Below, one piece after another: positions 1 to 8,441 of a stretch of 64,000 nucleotides of DNA; position 1 is the stretch's first letter; every line of letters begins with the position of its first letter. A model generated the notes under the pieces. That model ran no database searches. It had not been told where the DNA came from and worked only from the letters and a program-made list of their open reading frames with translations. Where the stretch lies: contig NZ_KB907307.1 in NCBI RefSeq assembly GCF_000381925.1, positions 3,720,001 through 3,784,000 on the forward strand. The letters are read 5' to 3'. The translations under genes were made by a program, and so were the position numbers. Source of the stretch: Nocardia sp. BMG111209. GTDB lineage: Bacteria; Actinomycetota; Actinomycetes; Mycobacteriales; Mycobacteriaceae.

Positions 1-322
1 GCCGGTTCAGCGAATGCACGCGCTGAGTTATGGCCGATCCTGGGGTCCCTACTGCGGTCGTCACGCCGGTAAGTATGACTCGTCGTAGTACGACAGGAGT
101 AGCCGGGTGGGAATCTCGCACCCTTGTGTCGGAAACCGCAGCGCGCCAGCCGCACTCGAAATGCCCCGGCGTGTCCCGTTCGTGACCGTTTCAGCCCTGG
201 TAGAAGCCTTTTCGACCGGATTTCCGGCCCGCGGTGATGTGCGGCACGGCACACGCGCATTTGCCGCCGGCACCCGGCCCCCCGCGCGATCCGGACGAGC
301 CCGGGCGGGCGATGATGACGGC
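1..322. other. Gene-free left edge, probable promoter region
   Basis: I see no convincing coding region here; frames that are open on either strand have no ribosome binding site and shadow neighbouring GC-rich sequence. In M. tuberculosis the gene divergent from trpD is ctaE, followed by the qcr genes (recalled). This stretch may therefore hold a leftward promoter for a gene outside the window as well as the promoter of the small gene that follows. That is inference. Confidence 0.4.
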
Positions 323-721
323 ATGGGTGTACGGACGTGGTGGCAGCGGCGGCGCGAACCGGCGGTGGCGCTGGACACCCGCTCCGACCTGGTCGTGGTC
401 GCCGCGAGCTTCGACGACGCGGAGTCCTGCTCGGCGGCCCTGGACCGGGCCGCCGCCTGGGATCCGGGCACATCGGCGCTGTTGCGCCATCACCTGCGCA
501 TCCCGGCCGACCGGACCGGCGAGGTCGTGCGCATCGCCGCCCAGGACGGCTACACCCCCGTGACCGGCGACGACGGCATCCTGTTGCTCCAGCGCGAACA
601 GCTCCTCGACGCGCTGCACTGCTCCCAGGAACGCGCGCGGATGGCCGGTCTGGCCCAGCGGCACGACGGCACCGCCCTGGGCTGGGAGGCGCTGCAACCG
701 GGTTCGCCCGCCGGGCGATAA
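323..721 (+). CDS. Hypothetical protein, 132 aa
   Basis: Small soluble protein with no signal peptide or membrane segment. It starts MGVRTWWQRRRE with a basic N-terminus, followed by a mixed alpha/beta-looking stretch (DLVVVAASF, then a helix rich in Asp and Ala, then GEVVRIAAQDGYTPV). I do not recognise the family with certainty. The ATG at 323 is preferred because the frame further upstream is Arg/Pro-rich and unlike real protein. The gene ends 87 nt before trpD on the same strand, so the two may be co-transcribed. Function unknown. Confidence 0.6.
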   Translation: MGVRTWWQRRREPAVALDTRSDLVVVAASFDDAESCSAALDRAAAWDPGTSALLRHHLRIPADRTGEVVRIAAQDGYTPVTGDDGILLLQREQLLDALHCSQERARMAGLAQRHDGTALGWEALQPGSPAGR

Positions 722-808
722 TTCGTTGCCCGTGCCCACTAGGCTGCAGGGGCACTGGTTCCCGGCATGCGCCGGCGGCCGACAGATGTCGCGACAGGAG
801 TATTGGCG

Positions 809-1867
809 ATGACCGCGCGCAGCTGGCCCGAGATCCTCGGGTCCCTCACCGATGGTGTCGATCTCACCGCGGACGAGGCTGCCTGGGCCATGAACGAGAT
901 CATGTCCGACAACGCCACCTCGGCGCAGATCGCGGCCTTCGGCGTCGCGATCAAGATGAAGGGCCCGACCCCCACCGAACTGTCCGGGCTGGCCACCGGC
1001 ATGCTCCGGCACGCCACCCGGGTCCCGCTGACCACACCGGCCATCGATATCGTCGGCACCGGCGGCGACCGGTCCGGCTCGGTGAACATCTCCACCATGT
1101 CGTCGGTGGTGGTGGCCGCCGCCGGAATTCCCGTGGTCAAGCACGGTAACCGCGCGCTGTCCTCGCGCAGCGGCGGCGCGGACGTCCTGGAGGCCCTCGG
1201 CGTGCGGATCGCGCTGGGCCCCGACGCCGTGCTCGCGTGCGTCGAGCAGGCGGGTATCGCCTTCTGCTTCGCCCCGCTGTACCACCCGGCGTTGCGCTTC
1301 GCGGGCGCCGCCCGCAAGGAGATCGGTATCCCGACGGTCTTCAACGTGCTCGGGCCCCTGACCAATCCGGCCCAGCCCGCGGCCGGCCTGATCGGCTGCG
1401 CCTTCCCCGCCCTGCTCCCGGTGATCGCCGGTACCTTCGCCGAGCGCGGCGCCAACGCCCTGGTCGTGCGCGGCGACGACGGCCTCGACGAGATCACCAC
1501 CGCCGACCGCTCTCGGGGCTGGGTGGTCACCGGCGGCCGCGCCACCGAGATCGTCATCGACCCGGTGCGCCTGGGCATCCCCCGCGTCGAGCCCGCGGCC
1601 CTGCGCGGCGGCGACGCCACCGTGAACGCCGCCATCGCCCGCGACATGTTCGCCGGCACACCCGGCCCGGTCCGGGACGCGGTCCTGCTGAACTCCGCGG
1701 CCGCCATCACGGCCTACGAACTCACCCCGGAGATCGCGGCCGGCGACCTCCACGACGCCCTGGCCGCCAACCTCACCCGCGCCGCCGGGGCGGTCGACTC
1801 GGGCAGGGCCACCGCGCTGCTGGACCGCTGGGTCACCATCAGCAACAAACTCGGCGCGGAGGACTGA
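809..1867 (+). CDS. trpD: Anthranilate phosphoribosyltransferase
   Basis: Transfers phosphoribosyl from PRPP to anthranilate, the second step of tryptophan synthesis, in the cytoplasm. The 352-aa length fits the family. The PRPP/Mg site GTGGD followed by NIST is at about residues 82-95, KHGNRALSS follows at about 112, and GPLTNP is near 182; these are hallmark TrpD motifs. The ATG at 809 was chosen over an in-frame upstream ATG at 767 because ACAGGAG lies 8-9 nt before it. No other trp gene is adjacent, which is usual for this position in actinobacteria. The last five codons lie in the first unit of a 56/57-bp tandem repeat that continues past the stop. Confidence 0.95.
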   Translation: MTARSWPEILGSLTDGVDLTADEAAWAMNEIMSDNATSAQIAAFGVAIKMKGPTPTELSGLATGMLRHATRVPLTTPAIDIVGTGGDRSGSVNISTMSSVVVAAAGIPVVKHGNRALSSRSGGADVLEALGVRIALGPDAVLACVEQAGIAFCFAPLYHPALRFAGAARKEIGIPTVFNVLGPLTNPAQPAAGLIGCAFPALLPVIAGTFAERGANALVVRGDDGLDEITTADRSRGWVVTGGRATEIVIDPVRLGIPRVEPAALRGGDATVNAAIARDMFAGTPGPVRDAVLLNSAAAITAYELTPEIAAGDLHDALAANLTRAAGAVDSGRATALLDRWVTISNKLGAED

Positions 1868-2022
1868 ACGGCTCGTCGGGGGCAGGAGTGCCCGTGGCGG
1901 TTCGTGCTCGGCGCGGAGGCCTGAACGGCTTGTCGGGGCACGAGTGGCCGTGGCTGTTCGCACTCGGCGCGGACGTCTGAGCGGCTCGTCCGGGGCGGGA
2001 GTGCCCGTGGCGGTTCGTGCTT
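1853..2022. repeat. 56/57-bp tandem repeat, three copies, at trpD 3' end
   Basis: Three imperfect head-to-tail units start at 1853, 1910 and 1966, each beginning GGCGCGGA and including a TGA, then a conserved CGTGGC...TTCG segment. Identity between units looks like about 80 percent by eye. The first unit contains the last codons and stop of trpD. The rest of the gap, 2023-2228, holds no gene that I can support. Confidence 0.85.
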
Positions 2023-2228
2023 CCGGCCCGGCCCGATAACCCGGACGGCCCGCGTCGGCGGCAACCGTGCGCTGTTCCCGGCGGAGGGGTGCGAGCGTGA
2101 ACTCGTACGGTGCGGATGTCCGGATTGCGCCTAGGATTGCGGTGGGCTCGTCCTCCCGATCATGGTCGGGTCCTCGAACGGTCTGTTCTCCACTTCGGCC
2201 GCGGCGCGGCCACCGGAAGGAGCGCTCG

Positions 2229-2684
2229 ATGCCCACTACGAGTTCCGTGGACGATATCGCGGTGAGCGGGTCGCAGGTGCTGCCCCGCTCCGAGGACCGG
2301 ACGCCTCCGGCGCGCACACTGGCGCGCACGATCCTGGCCGGCGCGATGGTCTTCGCCGGTCTCAGTCATTTGTTCTGGGGCAGAACCGCTTTCCAGGCGC
2401 AGGTCCCGGACTGGGTACCACTGGACAAGGACGGCGTGGTCATGGCCTCCGGCGGCGTCGAGGTCACCCTCGGCGCCATGCTGCTGCTGGCCCGCCAGGA
2501 CCGGGCCAGGATCGGCCGGCTGCTGGCGCTGTTCTTCGTCGCGGTGTTCCCCGGCAATCTCGCCCAATATCTGGGCCGGCGCAGCGCGTTCGGACTCGAC
2601 ACCGACCGTAAACGGCTCGTGCGCTTGTTCTTCCAGCCGGTGCTCGTGCTGTGGGCATTGTGGAGCACCCGGCCGAAACACTGA
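2229..2684 (+). CDS. DoxX-like small integral membrane protein
   Basis: 151-aa protein with about four hydrophobic segments: around residues 28-48 (ARTILAGAMVFAGLSHLFWG), 68-85 (ASGGVEVTLGAMLLL), 93-110 (LLALFFVAVFPGNL) and the C-terminus (LFFQPVLVLWALW). This pattern, with AGLSHLFW near the first helix and FPGNLAQYL later, resembles the DoxX/DoxD-like membrane proteins of unknown physiological role. The start is the ATG at 2229, preceded by AAGGAG at 2217-2222; earlier in-frame starts lack a site and give Arg-rich sequence. It converges with the MarR gene, whose stop lies 11 nt away. Confidence 0.75.
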   Translation: MPTTSSVDDIAVSGSQVLPRSEDRTPPARTLARTILAGAMVFAGLSHLFWGRTAFQAQVPDWVPLDKDGVVMASGGVEVTLGAMLLLARQDRARIGRLLALFFVAVFPGNLAQYLGRRSAFGLDTDRKRLVRLFFQPVLVLWALWSTRPKH

Positions 2685-2694
2685 CTCGCAGGGT

Positions 2695-3150
2695 TCAGTC
2701 GGGGATCGCGGCGGTGTGATCGGTCGGTTCGCCGACCAATTCGGCTGCGGCGTCGTGGATCTTGGTCAGCGCCGACAGTAGTTGCGCGAGTTCGTCCGGG
2801 CCGAGTAGCGCGGTCACCTTGTCCTCCAGGGCTTTCCGGTCGTGTTCGATCGGATCCTGTAGTGCGCGACCGGTTTCGGTGAGCCACAGCCGGACCAGGC
2901 GCGCATCCCGGTCGTCGCGGCGGCGCTCCAGCAGGCCCGCGGTGGTCATGCGGTTGGCCATCTTCACCACCGTCGGCGTGGTCACGTTCAGGGCGGCGGC
3001 CATCTCCCCCGGTGTGCGGCCGTCGTTCTCCCACAGCACCGCCAGCACCAGGTTCTGCCCCAGGTGCAGTCCGTGCCGCCGCATATCGCGATCGGCCAAG
3101 GCGCGCACCAGTTTCGAGGTGCGGCCGTGCAGGTCGAGAAATTCCGGCAC
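2695..3150 (-). CDS. MarR-family transcriptional regulator
   Basis: 151-aa winged-helix protein. The recognition region GEMAAALNVTTPTVVKMANRM, then the wing LLERRRDDRDARLVRLWLTETG, are typical of MarR. Long helices at both ends would form the dimer interface. The GTG at 3150 is the likely start, with AAGGAG just upstream; a longer frame back to 3231 would run through the operator. It is divergent from the NmrA-type gene at 3231 with only 80 bp between them, filled by a large inverted repeat. The simplest reading is autorepression plus control of the neighbour, relieved by a small ligand. Ligand unknown. Confidence 0.9.
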   Translation of the reverse strand: MPEFLDLHGRTSKLVRALADRDMRRHGLHLGQNLVLAVLWENDGRTPGEMAAALNVTTPTVVKMANRMTTAGLLERRRDDRDARLVRLWLTETGRALQDPIEHDRKALEDKVTALLGPDELAQLLSALTKIHDAAAELVGEPTDHTAAIPD

Positions 3151-3175
3151 GGGTCTCCTTCGGGGTTGACGAGCG

Positions 3176-3220
3176 GATCGTTTGCCGTCTAACGTTCTTT
3201 TCGTTAGACGGCAAACGATC
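3176..3220. promoter_or_regulatory. Perfect 19-bp inverted repeat, MarR operator
   Basis: GATCGTTTGCCGTCTAACG (3176-3194) is repeated perfectly in inverse orientation at 3202-3220, with a 7-bp spacer. Each arm is itself an imperfect palindrome (CGTT...AACG, 12 of 16 positions symmetric), so the element can be read as two adjacent operators. It ends 10 bp before the ATG of the NmrA gene and about 25 bp before the MarR start, so binding there would block both promoters. Confidence 0.8.
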
Positions 3221-3230
3221 TGGAGGAACA

Positions 3231-4100
3231 ATGATACTGGTCACCGGTGCCACCGGAAATGTCGGCCGGGAACTGGTGCGCGCGCTCGATCGGCAGGGCC
3301 ACGCGGTGCGAATGCTGGTCCGGGATCCGGCACGGGCCGCGGACGCACCCGAGCGCGTGGAACGGATCGTCGGCGATCTCACCGACCCGGCCACCCTCCC
3401 CCCGGCCTTCGAAGGCGCCGACGCGGCGTTCCTGCTGATCCCGGGCCTCACCGTGACACCGGCCGCCGATGCGGTGGCCGCGGCGCTACAGGCCGGGGTG
3501 CGCCGGCTGGTCCTGCTGTCGTCGTTCAACGTGCTCGGCGATCCGATGCCCGCGATGGGCCGCTGGCATCACGAGCGGGAGGAGATCGTCCGGGGCAGCG
3601 GCATCCCGGCGACGATCCTGCGGCCGGGCGGCTACATGTCCAATGCGCTGGAATGGGTGGCGGCCGTGAAATCCGGTGCACCGGTACTGGATCCGAGCGG
3701 TCCGGGCCGGTACGCGCCGATCGATCCGGCCGATATCGCGGCGGTCGCGGCCGTGGCGCTCACCGAGGACGGCCACGCCGGCGCGGAGTACGTCCTCACC
3801 GGGGACGAAACCTTCACCACCGCAGAACAAGTCGCGGTCCTGTCGGCCGCGCTCGGCCGCACCATCCCGGTGCGCACCGCCGCCACCCCCGAGGAGGCCG
3901 TCCGCGCCCGCTACGCGAACGGCGCCCCGCCCGCGCTGGCCGAGGCCATCCTCGAGGGCTTCACCCTGATGCGCGCCGACACCATGGGCCTGCGCACCGA
4001 CACCGTCGAGAAGCTGCTCGGCCGCCGACCGGCCCGCTTCGCCGACTGGTGCACCCGCAACGCCGACCGGTTCCGGAACCCGGCGGAATCACACCGGTGA
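3231..4100 (+). CDS. NmrA/SDR-like NAD(P)-binding oxidoreductase
   Basis: 289-aa atypical short-chain dehydrogenase. The N-terminal MILVTGATGNVGRELV is the TGxxGxxG dinucleotide site, followed by HAVRMLVRDP, which would read the cofactor phosphate. The serine/Tyr catalytic pattern of classical SDRs is not obvious: LLSSFNV is followed by WHHEREEIVRGSG. This places it with the NmrA/azoreductase-like group of sensors or quinone and electrophile reductases. The start has GGAGG at 3222-3226. The gene is probably induced when the divergent MarR protein leaves the palindrome between them. Substrate not predictable. Confidence 0.85.
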   Translation: MILVTGATGNVGRELVRALDRQGHAVRMLVRDPARAADAPERVERIVGDLTDPATLPPAFEGADAAFLLIPGLTVTPAADAVAAALQAGVRRLVLLSSFNVLGDPMPAMGRWHHEREEIVRGSGIPATILRPGGYMSNALEWVAAVKSGAPVLDPSGPGRYAPIDPADIAAVAAVALTEDGHAGAEYVLTGDETFTTAEQVAVLSAALGRTIPVRTAATPEEAVRARYANGAPPALAEAILEGFTLMRADTMGLRTDTVEKLLGRRPARFADWCTRNADRFRNPAESHR

Positions 4101-4149
4101 TCGAGTCACCGGCGATACGCGAAAGGTGCTGCACCCCGGGACAAACCGG

Positions 4150-4460
4150 ATCTCTGCCGAGCAGGCGGCCGATACCCGCGGCGACGTAGGCAGGCTTCTC
4201 GGCACCCTCCAGAAGCTACTGCGCCCCCGGGCAATCCGAGATCTCAGCCGAAGCAGCGGCCGATAGTCTCGGCGACAGGCAGCCTCTCTGGAAGGTGCTG
4301 CACCCCGGGGCAATCCGGATTTCGCCGAGCAGCCGGACAATACTCGCGGCGACGTAGGCAGGCTCCTCGGTACCGTCCGGAAGCTACTGCGCCCCGGGGC
4401 GATTGGAAATCTCAGCCGAGCAGCCGGACGATACTTTCGGCGACGCAGGCGGGCTTCACC
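4150..4460. repeat. Degenerate tandem repeats running into the maoC 3' end
   Basis: Four diverged units share a GCCGAGCAG...GAC(A/G)ATA...GGCGACGTAGGCAGG core. The GCGAC anchor recurs at about 4181, 4272, 4349 and 4440, giving spacings of 91, 77 and 91 bp. A second conserved segment, GCTACTGCGCCCC(G)GGGC or GTGCTGCACCCC(G)GGGC, lies between the cores. The right-most unit is the last 15-20 codons plus stop of the MaoC-like gene, so the gap 4101-4411 is built of relics of that gene end. No gene is supported in the gap. Confidence 0.75.
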
Positions 4461-4864
4461 GCACCCTCCAGTTCGATGGTGACCGCACGCACCGATTCGA
4501 TCCCGCCGGGGATGTCCTTCACCGAGTCCAGGGTGACCCGGGCGCGGATGCGGCCGCCGACCGGGACCGGGGTGATGAAGCGAACCTTGTTGAGGCCGTA
4601 GTTGATTCCCATCCGCACCCCGCCCACCGACACCGCCTGGTTGACCAGCGGCACCGACAGCGACAACGTCAGGAAGCCGTGCGCGATCGGCCGGCCGAAC
4701 GGGCCCTCGGCCGCGCGTTCCGGGTCGACGTGGATCCACTGGTGGTCGTCGGTGGCGTCGGCGAACGTGTCGATGCGCTGCTGATCGACGGTCAGCCAGT
4801 CGCTGACCCCGATCTCGGTGCCGATCGCCGCCCGGAAGGTGTCGAAGTCGGGGAAATCCGTCAC
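4412..4864 (-). CDS. MaoC-like (R)-specific enoyl-CoA hydratase
   Basis: 150-aa single hot-dog hydratase, similar to mycobacterial HtdZ (Rv0130, recalled). The catalytic Asp and His of hydratase 2 lie in FADATDDHQWIHVDPERA (about residues 34-51), followed by FGRPIAHGFLTLSL, where substrate acyl chains bind. It hydrates trans-2-enoyl-CoA to a 3-hydroxyacyl-CoA. The ATG overlaps the stop of the acyl-CoA synthetase by 4 nt, and it is the last gene of the leftward acyl-CoA operon. Its 3' end is the first unit of a decayed tandem repeat. Confidence 0.9.
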   Translation of the reverse strand: MTDFPDFDTFRAAIGTEIGVSDWLTVDQQRIDTFADATDDHQWIHVDPERAAEGPFGRPIAHGFLTLSLSVPLVNQAVSVGGVRMGINYGLNKVRFITPVPVGGRIRARVTLDSVKDIPGGIESVRAVTIELEGAVKPACVAESIVRLLG

Positions 4865-6348
4865 AGGTATCGCTCCTTCAGTTCGCGTTTGAGCACCTTG
4901 AGGGTGGGGCCCAGGGGCAGTTCGGCCAGGAACTCCACCCGGCGAGGGTACTTGTACCGGGCCACGTGTTCCTTGGCGTAGTCGATGATCTCCGCGGCGG
5001 TGACCTCGCCGTCGGGTACCACGACCGCCACCACCTCCTCGCCGTACTTCTCGTCCGGCACACCGATCACGGCGACCTGGGCGACCTTCGGATGCCGCAG
5101 CAGCGCGGCCTCCACCTCGGTGGGATACACGTTGAACCCGCCGCGGATGATCATCTCCTTGATCCGGTCGACGATCGTCAGGAAGCCGTCGGCATCCTTC
5201 ACACCCAGGTCGCCGGTGCGGAACCAGCCGTCCACCACCGCCGCCGCGGTGGCCTCCGGATTACCGATGTACCGCTCGAAGACGCTGTGCCCGCGCACGA
5301 CCACCTCGCCGACCTCGCCCTGCGGCAGGAAGACGATCTCCTCGCGCACGACCGGATCGGCGATCTCGGCGTTCACACCCCATACCGGCAGGCCGACGGT
5401 GTTCGGCTTGATGCCCAGCAGCGGCTGGTTCACGGTCACCGTCGGCGAGGTCTCCGACAGGCCGTAACCCTCCAGCACCGGCGCGCCGTACACGGCCTCG
5501 AAGTCCTCCAGCACCGACGGCGGCAGCGAGGCGCCGCCGGAGATGCAGAAACGCAACTGCGGCAACCGATCCGCGGCCCGGCCGACCTTGATCAGCTCGA
5601 CGTACATGGTCGGCACGCCGTGGAAGATGTTCACCCCCTCGGCCACCATCAGCTCGACGGCCGCCTCGGCGCTGAACCGCGGCAGCAGCACCAGCGGCGC
5701 ACCGACCCGCCACTGCGAGTTCAGCGATACCGTCTGCCCGAACACGTGGAACAACGGCAGCGCGCCGAGGGCGATATCGCTCGCGGTGACGTGGTTGGCG
5801 TCGTAGGTGTTCACCGTGGCGCACATGACCATGTTGAGGTGGGTGAGCTCGGCGCCCTTGGGCCGGCCGGTGGTGCCGCTGGTGTAGAAGATCACCGCCG
5901 GATCCAGCGGGCCGCGGGTCACGAAGGTCGGGATCGGCTCGGCCGCGACCAGGCTCGCCGGGTCGATGCTGGGGATGCCGACCCGCGCGGCCGCGGCCTC
6001 ACCGACCGGCGCCACCATCGGATGCGCCAGCAGCAGCGTCGCGCCGCTGTCGCGCAGAACGTGTTCCACCTCGTCGACGGACAGCAGCAGGTGCACCGGC
6101 ACCACGACGCCGCCCGCGGCCAAAATCGCGTAGTAGGCGCGCGGGAAGTCCGCGACGTTCGGGCACATCAGCGCGACCCGGTCACCGGGCCGCATCCCGC
6201 GCTCGATGAGCGCGGCGGCCTGCTCCCGCACCTGCCGCCACATCTCGGCGAACGTGATCCGCTGCGCACCCTCCACGAGGGCGATCTTGTCCGGCACCCG
6301 CCAGGCGGGCTCGGCCAGGATGCTCGCCACCGACAGCGTCGCGGTCAT
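4861..6348 (-). CDS. Acyl-CoA synthetase (FadD-type, AMP-forming)
   Basis: Activates a carboxylic acid to its CoA thioester by way of an acyl-adenylate. The 495-aa length fits short AMP-binding ligases. Motifs in order are YTSGTTGRPKG (phosphate loop, about residue 156), GYGLSETSP (about 295), WFRTGDLG (about 372) and the hinge and C-terminal core RIKEMIIRGGFNVYPTEVE with the late catalytic Lys near GPTLKVLKREL. GGGAGGAAT sits just before the ATG at 6348. It is translationally coupled to MaoC downstream and 31 nt after the acyl-CoA dehydrogenase. It probably loads the substrate of this operon; acid chain length cannot be told. Confidence 0.93.
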   Translation of the reverse strand: MTATLSVASILAEPAWRVPDKIALVEGAQRITFAEMWRQVREQAAALIERGMRPGDRVALMCPNVADFPRAYYAILAAGGVVVPVHLLLSVDEVEHVLRDSGATLLLAHPMVAPVGEAAAARVGIPSIDPASLVAAEPIPTFVTRGPLDPAVIFYTSGTTGRPKGAELTHLNMVMCATVNTYDANHVTASDIALGALPLFHVFGQTVSLNSQWRVGAPLVLLPRFSAEAAVELMVAEGVNIFHGVPTMYVELIKVGRAADRLPQLRFCISGGASLPPSVLEDFEAVYGAPVLEGYGLSETSPTVTVNQPLLGIKPNTVGLPVWGVNAEIADPVVREEIVFLPQGEVGEVVVRGHSVFERYIGNPEATAAAVVDGWFRTGDLGVKDADGFLTIVDRIKEMIIRGGFNVYPTEVEAALLRHPKVAQVAVIGVPDEKYGEEVVAVVVPDGEVTAAEIIDYAKEHVARYKYPRRVEFLAELPLGPTLKVLKRELKERYL

Positions 6349-6379
6349 CGAATATTCCTCCCTACCAGGCGAATTCGCC

Positions 6380-7537
6380 CTACAGGCCCATATCCTTGGC
6401 GATGATCGTCTTCATGATCTCGTTGGTGCCACCGTAGATCCGGTTCACCCGATTGTCGGCGTACAGGCGCGCGATCGGATATTCGTTGATGAATCCGTAG
6501 CCGCCGTGCAGCTGCAGGCAGCGGTCGATCACGCGCGCGGCGACCTCCGTGCAGAACAGCTTCGCCGAGGCCGCGTCGGCCGCGGTCAGGGTGCCCGCGT
6601 CGAGCGCCTCGATCGCGCGATCGGAGACCGCCTCGGCGGCGTCGACCTCGGCCTGGCAGGCGGCCAGCTCGAACTTGGTGTTCTGGAAGCTCGCCACCGG
6701 CTTGCCGAACACGTTGCGCTGCTGGGTGTATTCCTTGGCGAACCGGATCGCGGCCACGGCCTGCGCGTACGCGCCGACGGCGATGGACAGCCGCTCCTGC
6801 GGCAGGTTCTGGCCCAGGTAGGAGAAGCCCCGGTGCTCCTCGCCGAGCAGATCCTCGACCGGCACCCGCACATCGGTGAACGACAGTTCGGCGGTGTCGG
6901 AGGTCCGCAGGCCGAGCTTGTCCAGCTTGCGGCCGACGGTGTACCCCGCGGACTTCGTGTCCACGACCAGCAGCGAGATGCCGTAGCGGCGATCCTCCCC
7001 ACGCGGCGCGGCGGTCCGTGCGCAGACGATCACCCGGTCGGCGTGCACGCCACCGGTGATGAACGTCTTCGCGCCGTTGAGCACGTAGTGGGTGCCGTCC
7101 TCGGACAACTTCGCGGTGGTCTTCATCCCGGCCAGATCGGAACCGGTACCGGGCTCGGTCATCGCGATCGCGAACATGGTCTCGCCGGAGATGAAGCCGG
7201 GGAACCAGCGCTGCTTCTGCTCCTCGCCGGCGAGCTTCTTCAGATACGGCAGGCACAGCCCGACGTGTACGCCGGAGCCGCCGAGCGACACACCCGCGCG
7301 ATGCACCTCCTCGACGAGGACGGCCTCGAACTTGAACGATTCGATGCCCGCGCCGCCGAACTCCTCCGGCACCTCGATACCGAAGATGCCCAGCTCACCG
7401 AGCTTGAAATAGAACTCGCGGGGCACGAGGCCGGCGGCGTACCACTCGTCGTGATACGGCACGACCTCGGACTCGAGGAACGAGCGGACGGTCTTGCGGA
7501 AGGCTTCGTGATCGTCGTTGTAGAGGGTGCGTTGCAC
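6380..7537 (-). CDS. Acyl-CoA dehydrogenase
   Basis: 385-aa FAD flavoprotein making the trans-2,3 double bond in an acyl-CoA. Signatures include AMTEPGTGSDLAGMKTTA (flavin and CoA binding), the SFQNTKFELA region, and the C-terminal LHGGYGFINEYPIARLYAD and IYGGTNEIMK. The usual YEGT glutamate position reads YGGT, as in long-chain and isovaleryl types, which take their base from an earlier helix. The GTG at 7537 has AGGAG upstream (CCAGGAGTCATCC). It sits second from last in the operon, ahead of fadD. Paired with the second dehydrogenase at 8442, it could act on a different chain length or branch. Confidence 0.93.
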   Translation of the reverse strand: MQRTLYNDDHEAFRKTVRSFLESEVVPYHDEWYAAGLVPREFYFKLGELGIFGIEVPEEFGGAGIESFKFEAVLVEEVHRAGVSLGGSGVHVGLCLPYLKKLAGEEQKQRWFPGFISGETMFAIAMTEPGTGSDLAGMKTTAKLSEDGTHYVLNGAKTFITGGVHADRVIVCARTAAPRGEDRRYGISLLVVDTKSAGYTVGRKLDKLGLRTSDTAELSFTDVRVPVEDLLGEEHRGFSYLGQNLPQERLSIAVGAYAQAVAAIRFAKEYTQQRNVFGKPVASFQNTKFELAACQAEVDAAEAVSDRAIEALDAGTLTAADAASAKLFCTEVAARVIDRCLQLHGGYGFINEYPIARLYADNRVNRIYGGTNEIMKTIIAKDMGL

Positions 7538-7665
7538 GGATGACTCCTGGATGAATCGGTACTGCGCGGCGACGGGGTCGCCAGGGGAACAGGGCGGCGG
7601 ACGGTCGCCGCGGGAAGCGGGCACCGTCGCCGTGGGATCTCGGAGACGGTGCCGCGCAACGGGAT

Positions 7666-8424
7666 TCAGAGCTTGCGGCCACCGTCGACGTAGAGCGTCT
7701 GGCCGGTCACGAAGGACGCCTCGTCGGACACCAGGAAGGCGACGACATTGGCGATGTCCGCGGGCTGCCCGACCCGCCGGACCGGGGTGACCGCCGCGGC
7801 CCGCTCGGCCATCTGCTCGAGCGTGACACCCACCCGAGCGGCGGTGGCGGCGGTCATCTCGGTGACGATGAAGCCCGGCGCGATCGCGTTGACATTGATC
7901 CCGTACGGGCCCAATTCGATGGCGAGCGTACGGGTGAAGCCCTGGATACCGGCCTTGGCGGCCGAGTAGTTGGCCTGCCCGCGAGCGCCGAGGGCGGACA
8001 CGCTGGAGGTGTTGACGATCTTGCCGTACTTCTGCTCGACCAGGTATTTCTGCACGGCCTTGCTGCACAGGAACGCGCCGCGCAGGTGCACCGACATCAC
8101 GGTGTCCCAGTCGTCGACCGACATCTTGAACAGCAGGTTGTCGCGGATGACACCGGCGTTGTTCACCAGGATGTCCACCGAACCCAGTTCGGCGACAACC
8201 TGTTCCACGGCCGCGGTCACCCGCTGCTCGTCGGTCACGTCGATCGCCACCGGGATCGCGGTGCCACCGGCGGCGACGATCCGGTCCGCGGTCTCGCGGC
8301 AGGCCTGCTCGTCGAGGTCGGCGACGGCCACGGCGATACCGTCGGCGGCCAGCCGGGCCGCGGTGCCGGCGCCGATGCCGCGGGCCGCTCCGGTGACGAG
8401 GGCTACCTTGCGCTTGTCGGTCAT
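7666..8424 (-). CDS. SDR oxidoreductase, FabG/3-hydroxyacyl-CoA dehydrogenase-like
   Basis: 252-aa classical short-chain dehydrogenase. TGAARGIG (residues 12-19) binds the cofactor, NNAG is at about 88, the catalytic Ser is in NTSSVSALG, and YSAAK supplies Tyr and Lys. DLDEQ after the second strand, with an acidic residue, suggests NAD(H) over NADP(H). FabG-type sequence alone would suggest fatty acid synthesis, but the position between two acyl-CoA dehydrogenases argues for oxidation of a 3-hydroxyacyl-CoA. AGGAG precedes the ATG at 8424, and the gap to the next gene upstream is 17 nt. Confidence 0.92.
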   Translation of the reverse strand: MTDKRKVALVTGAARGIGAGTAARLAADGIAVAVADLDEQACRETADRIVAAGGTAIPVAIDVTDEQRVTAAVEQVVAELGSVDILVNNAGVIRDNLLFKMSVDDWDTVMSVHLRGAFLCSKAVQKYLVEQKYGKIVNTSSVSALGARGQANYSAAKAGIQGFTRTLAIELGPYGINVNAIAPGFIVTEMTAATAARVGVTLEQMAERAAAVTPVRRVGQPADIANVVAFLVSDEASFVTGQTLYVDGGRKL

Positions 8425-8441
8425 GATTCTCCTGGAAGGGT

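Noticed and set aside
61..471. 136-codon minus-strand frame at the left edge
   Set aside because: Ser/Arg/Pro-rich, no ribosome site, overlaps the better-supported gene at 323.
191..2329. 712-codon open frame on the minus strand over trpD
   Set aside because: It is antisense to trpD, rich in Arg and Gly, has no family motif, and owes its length to strong third-position GC bias in the real gene.
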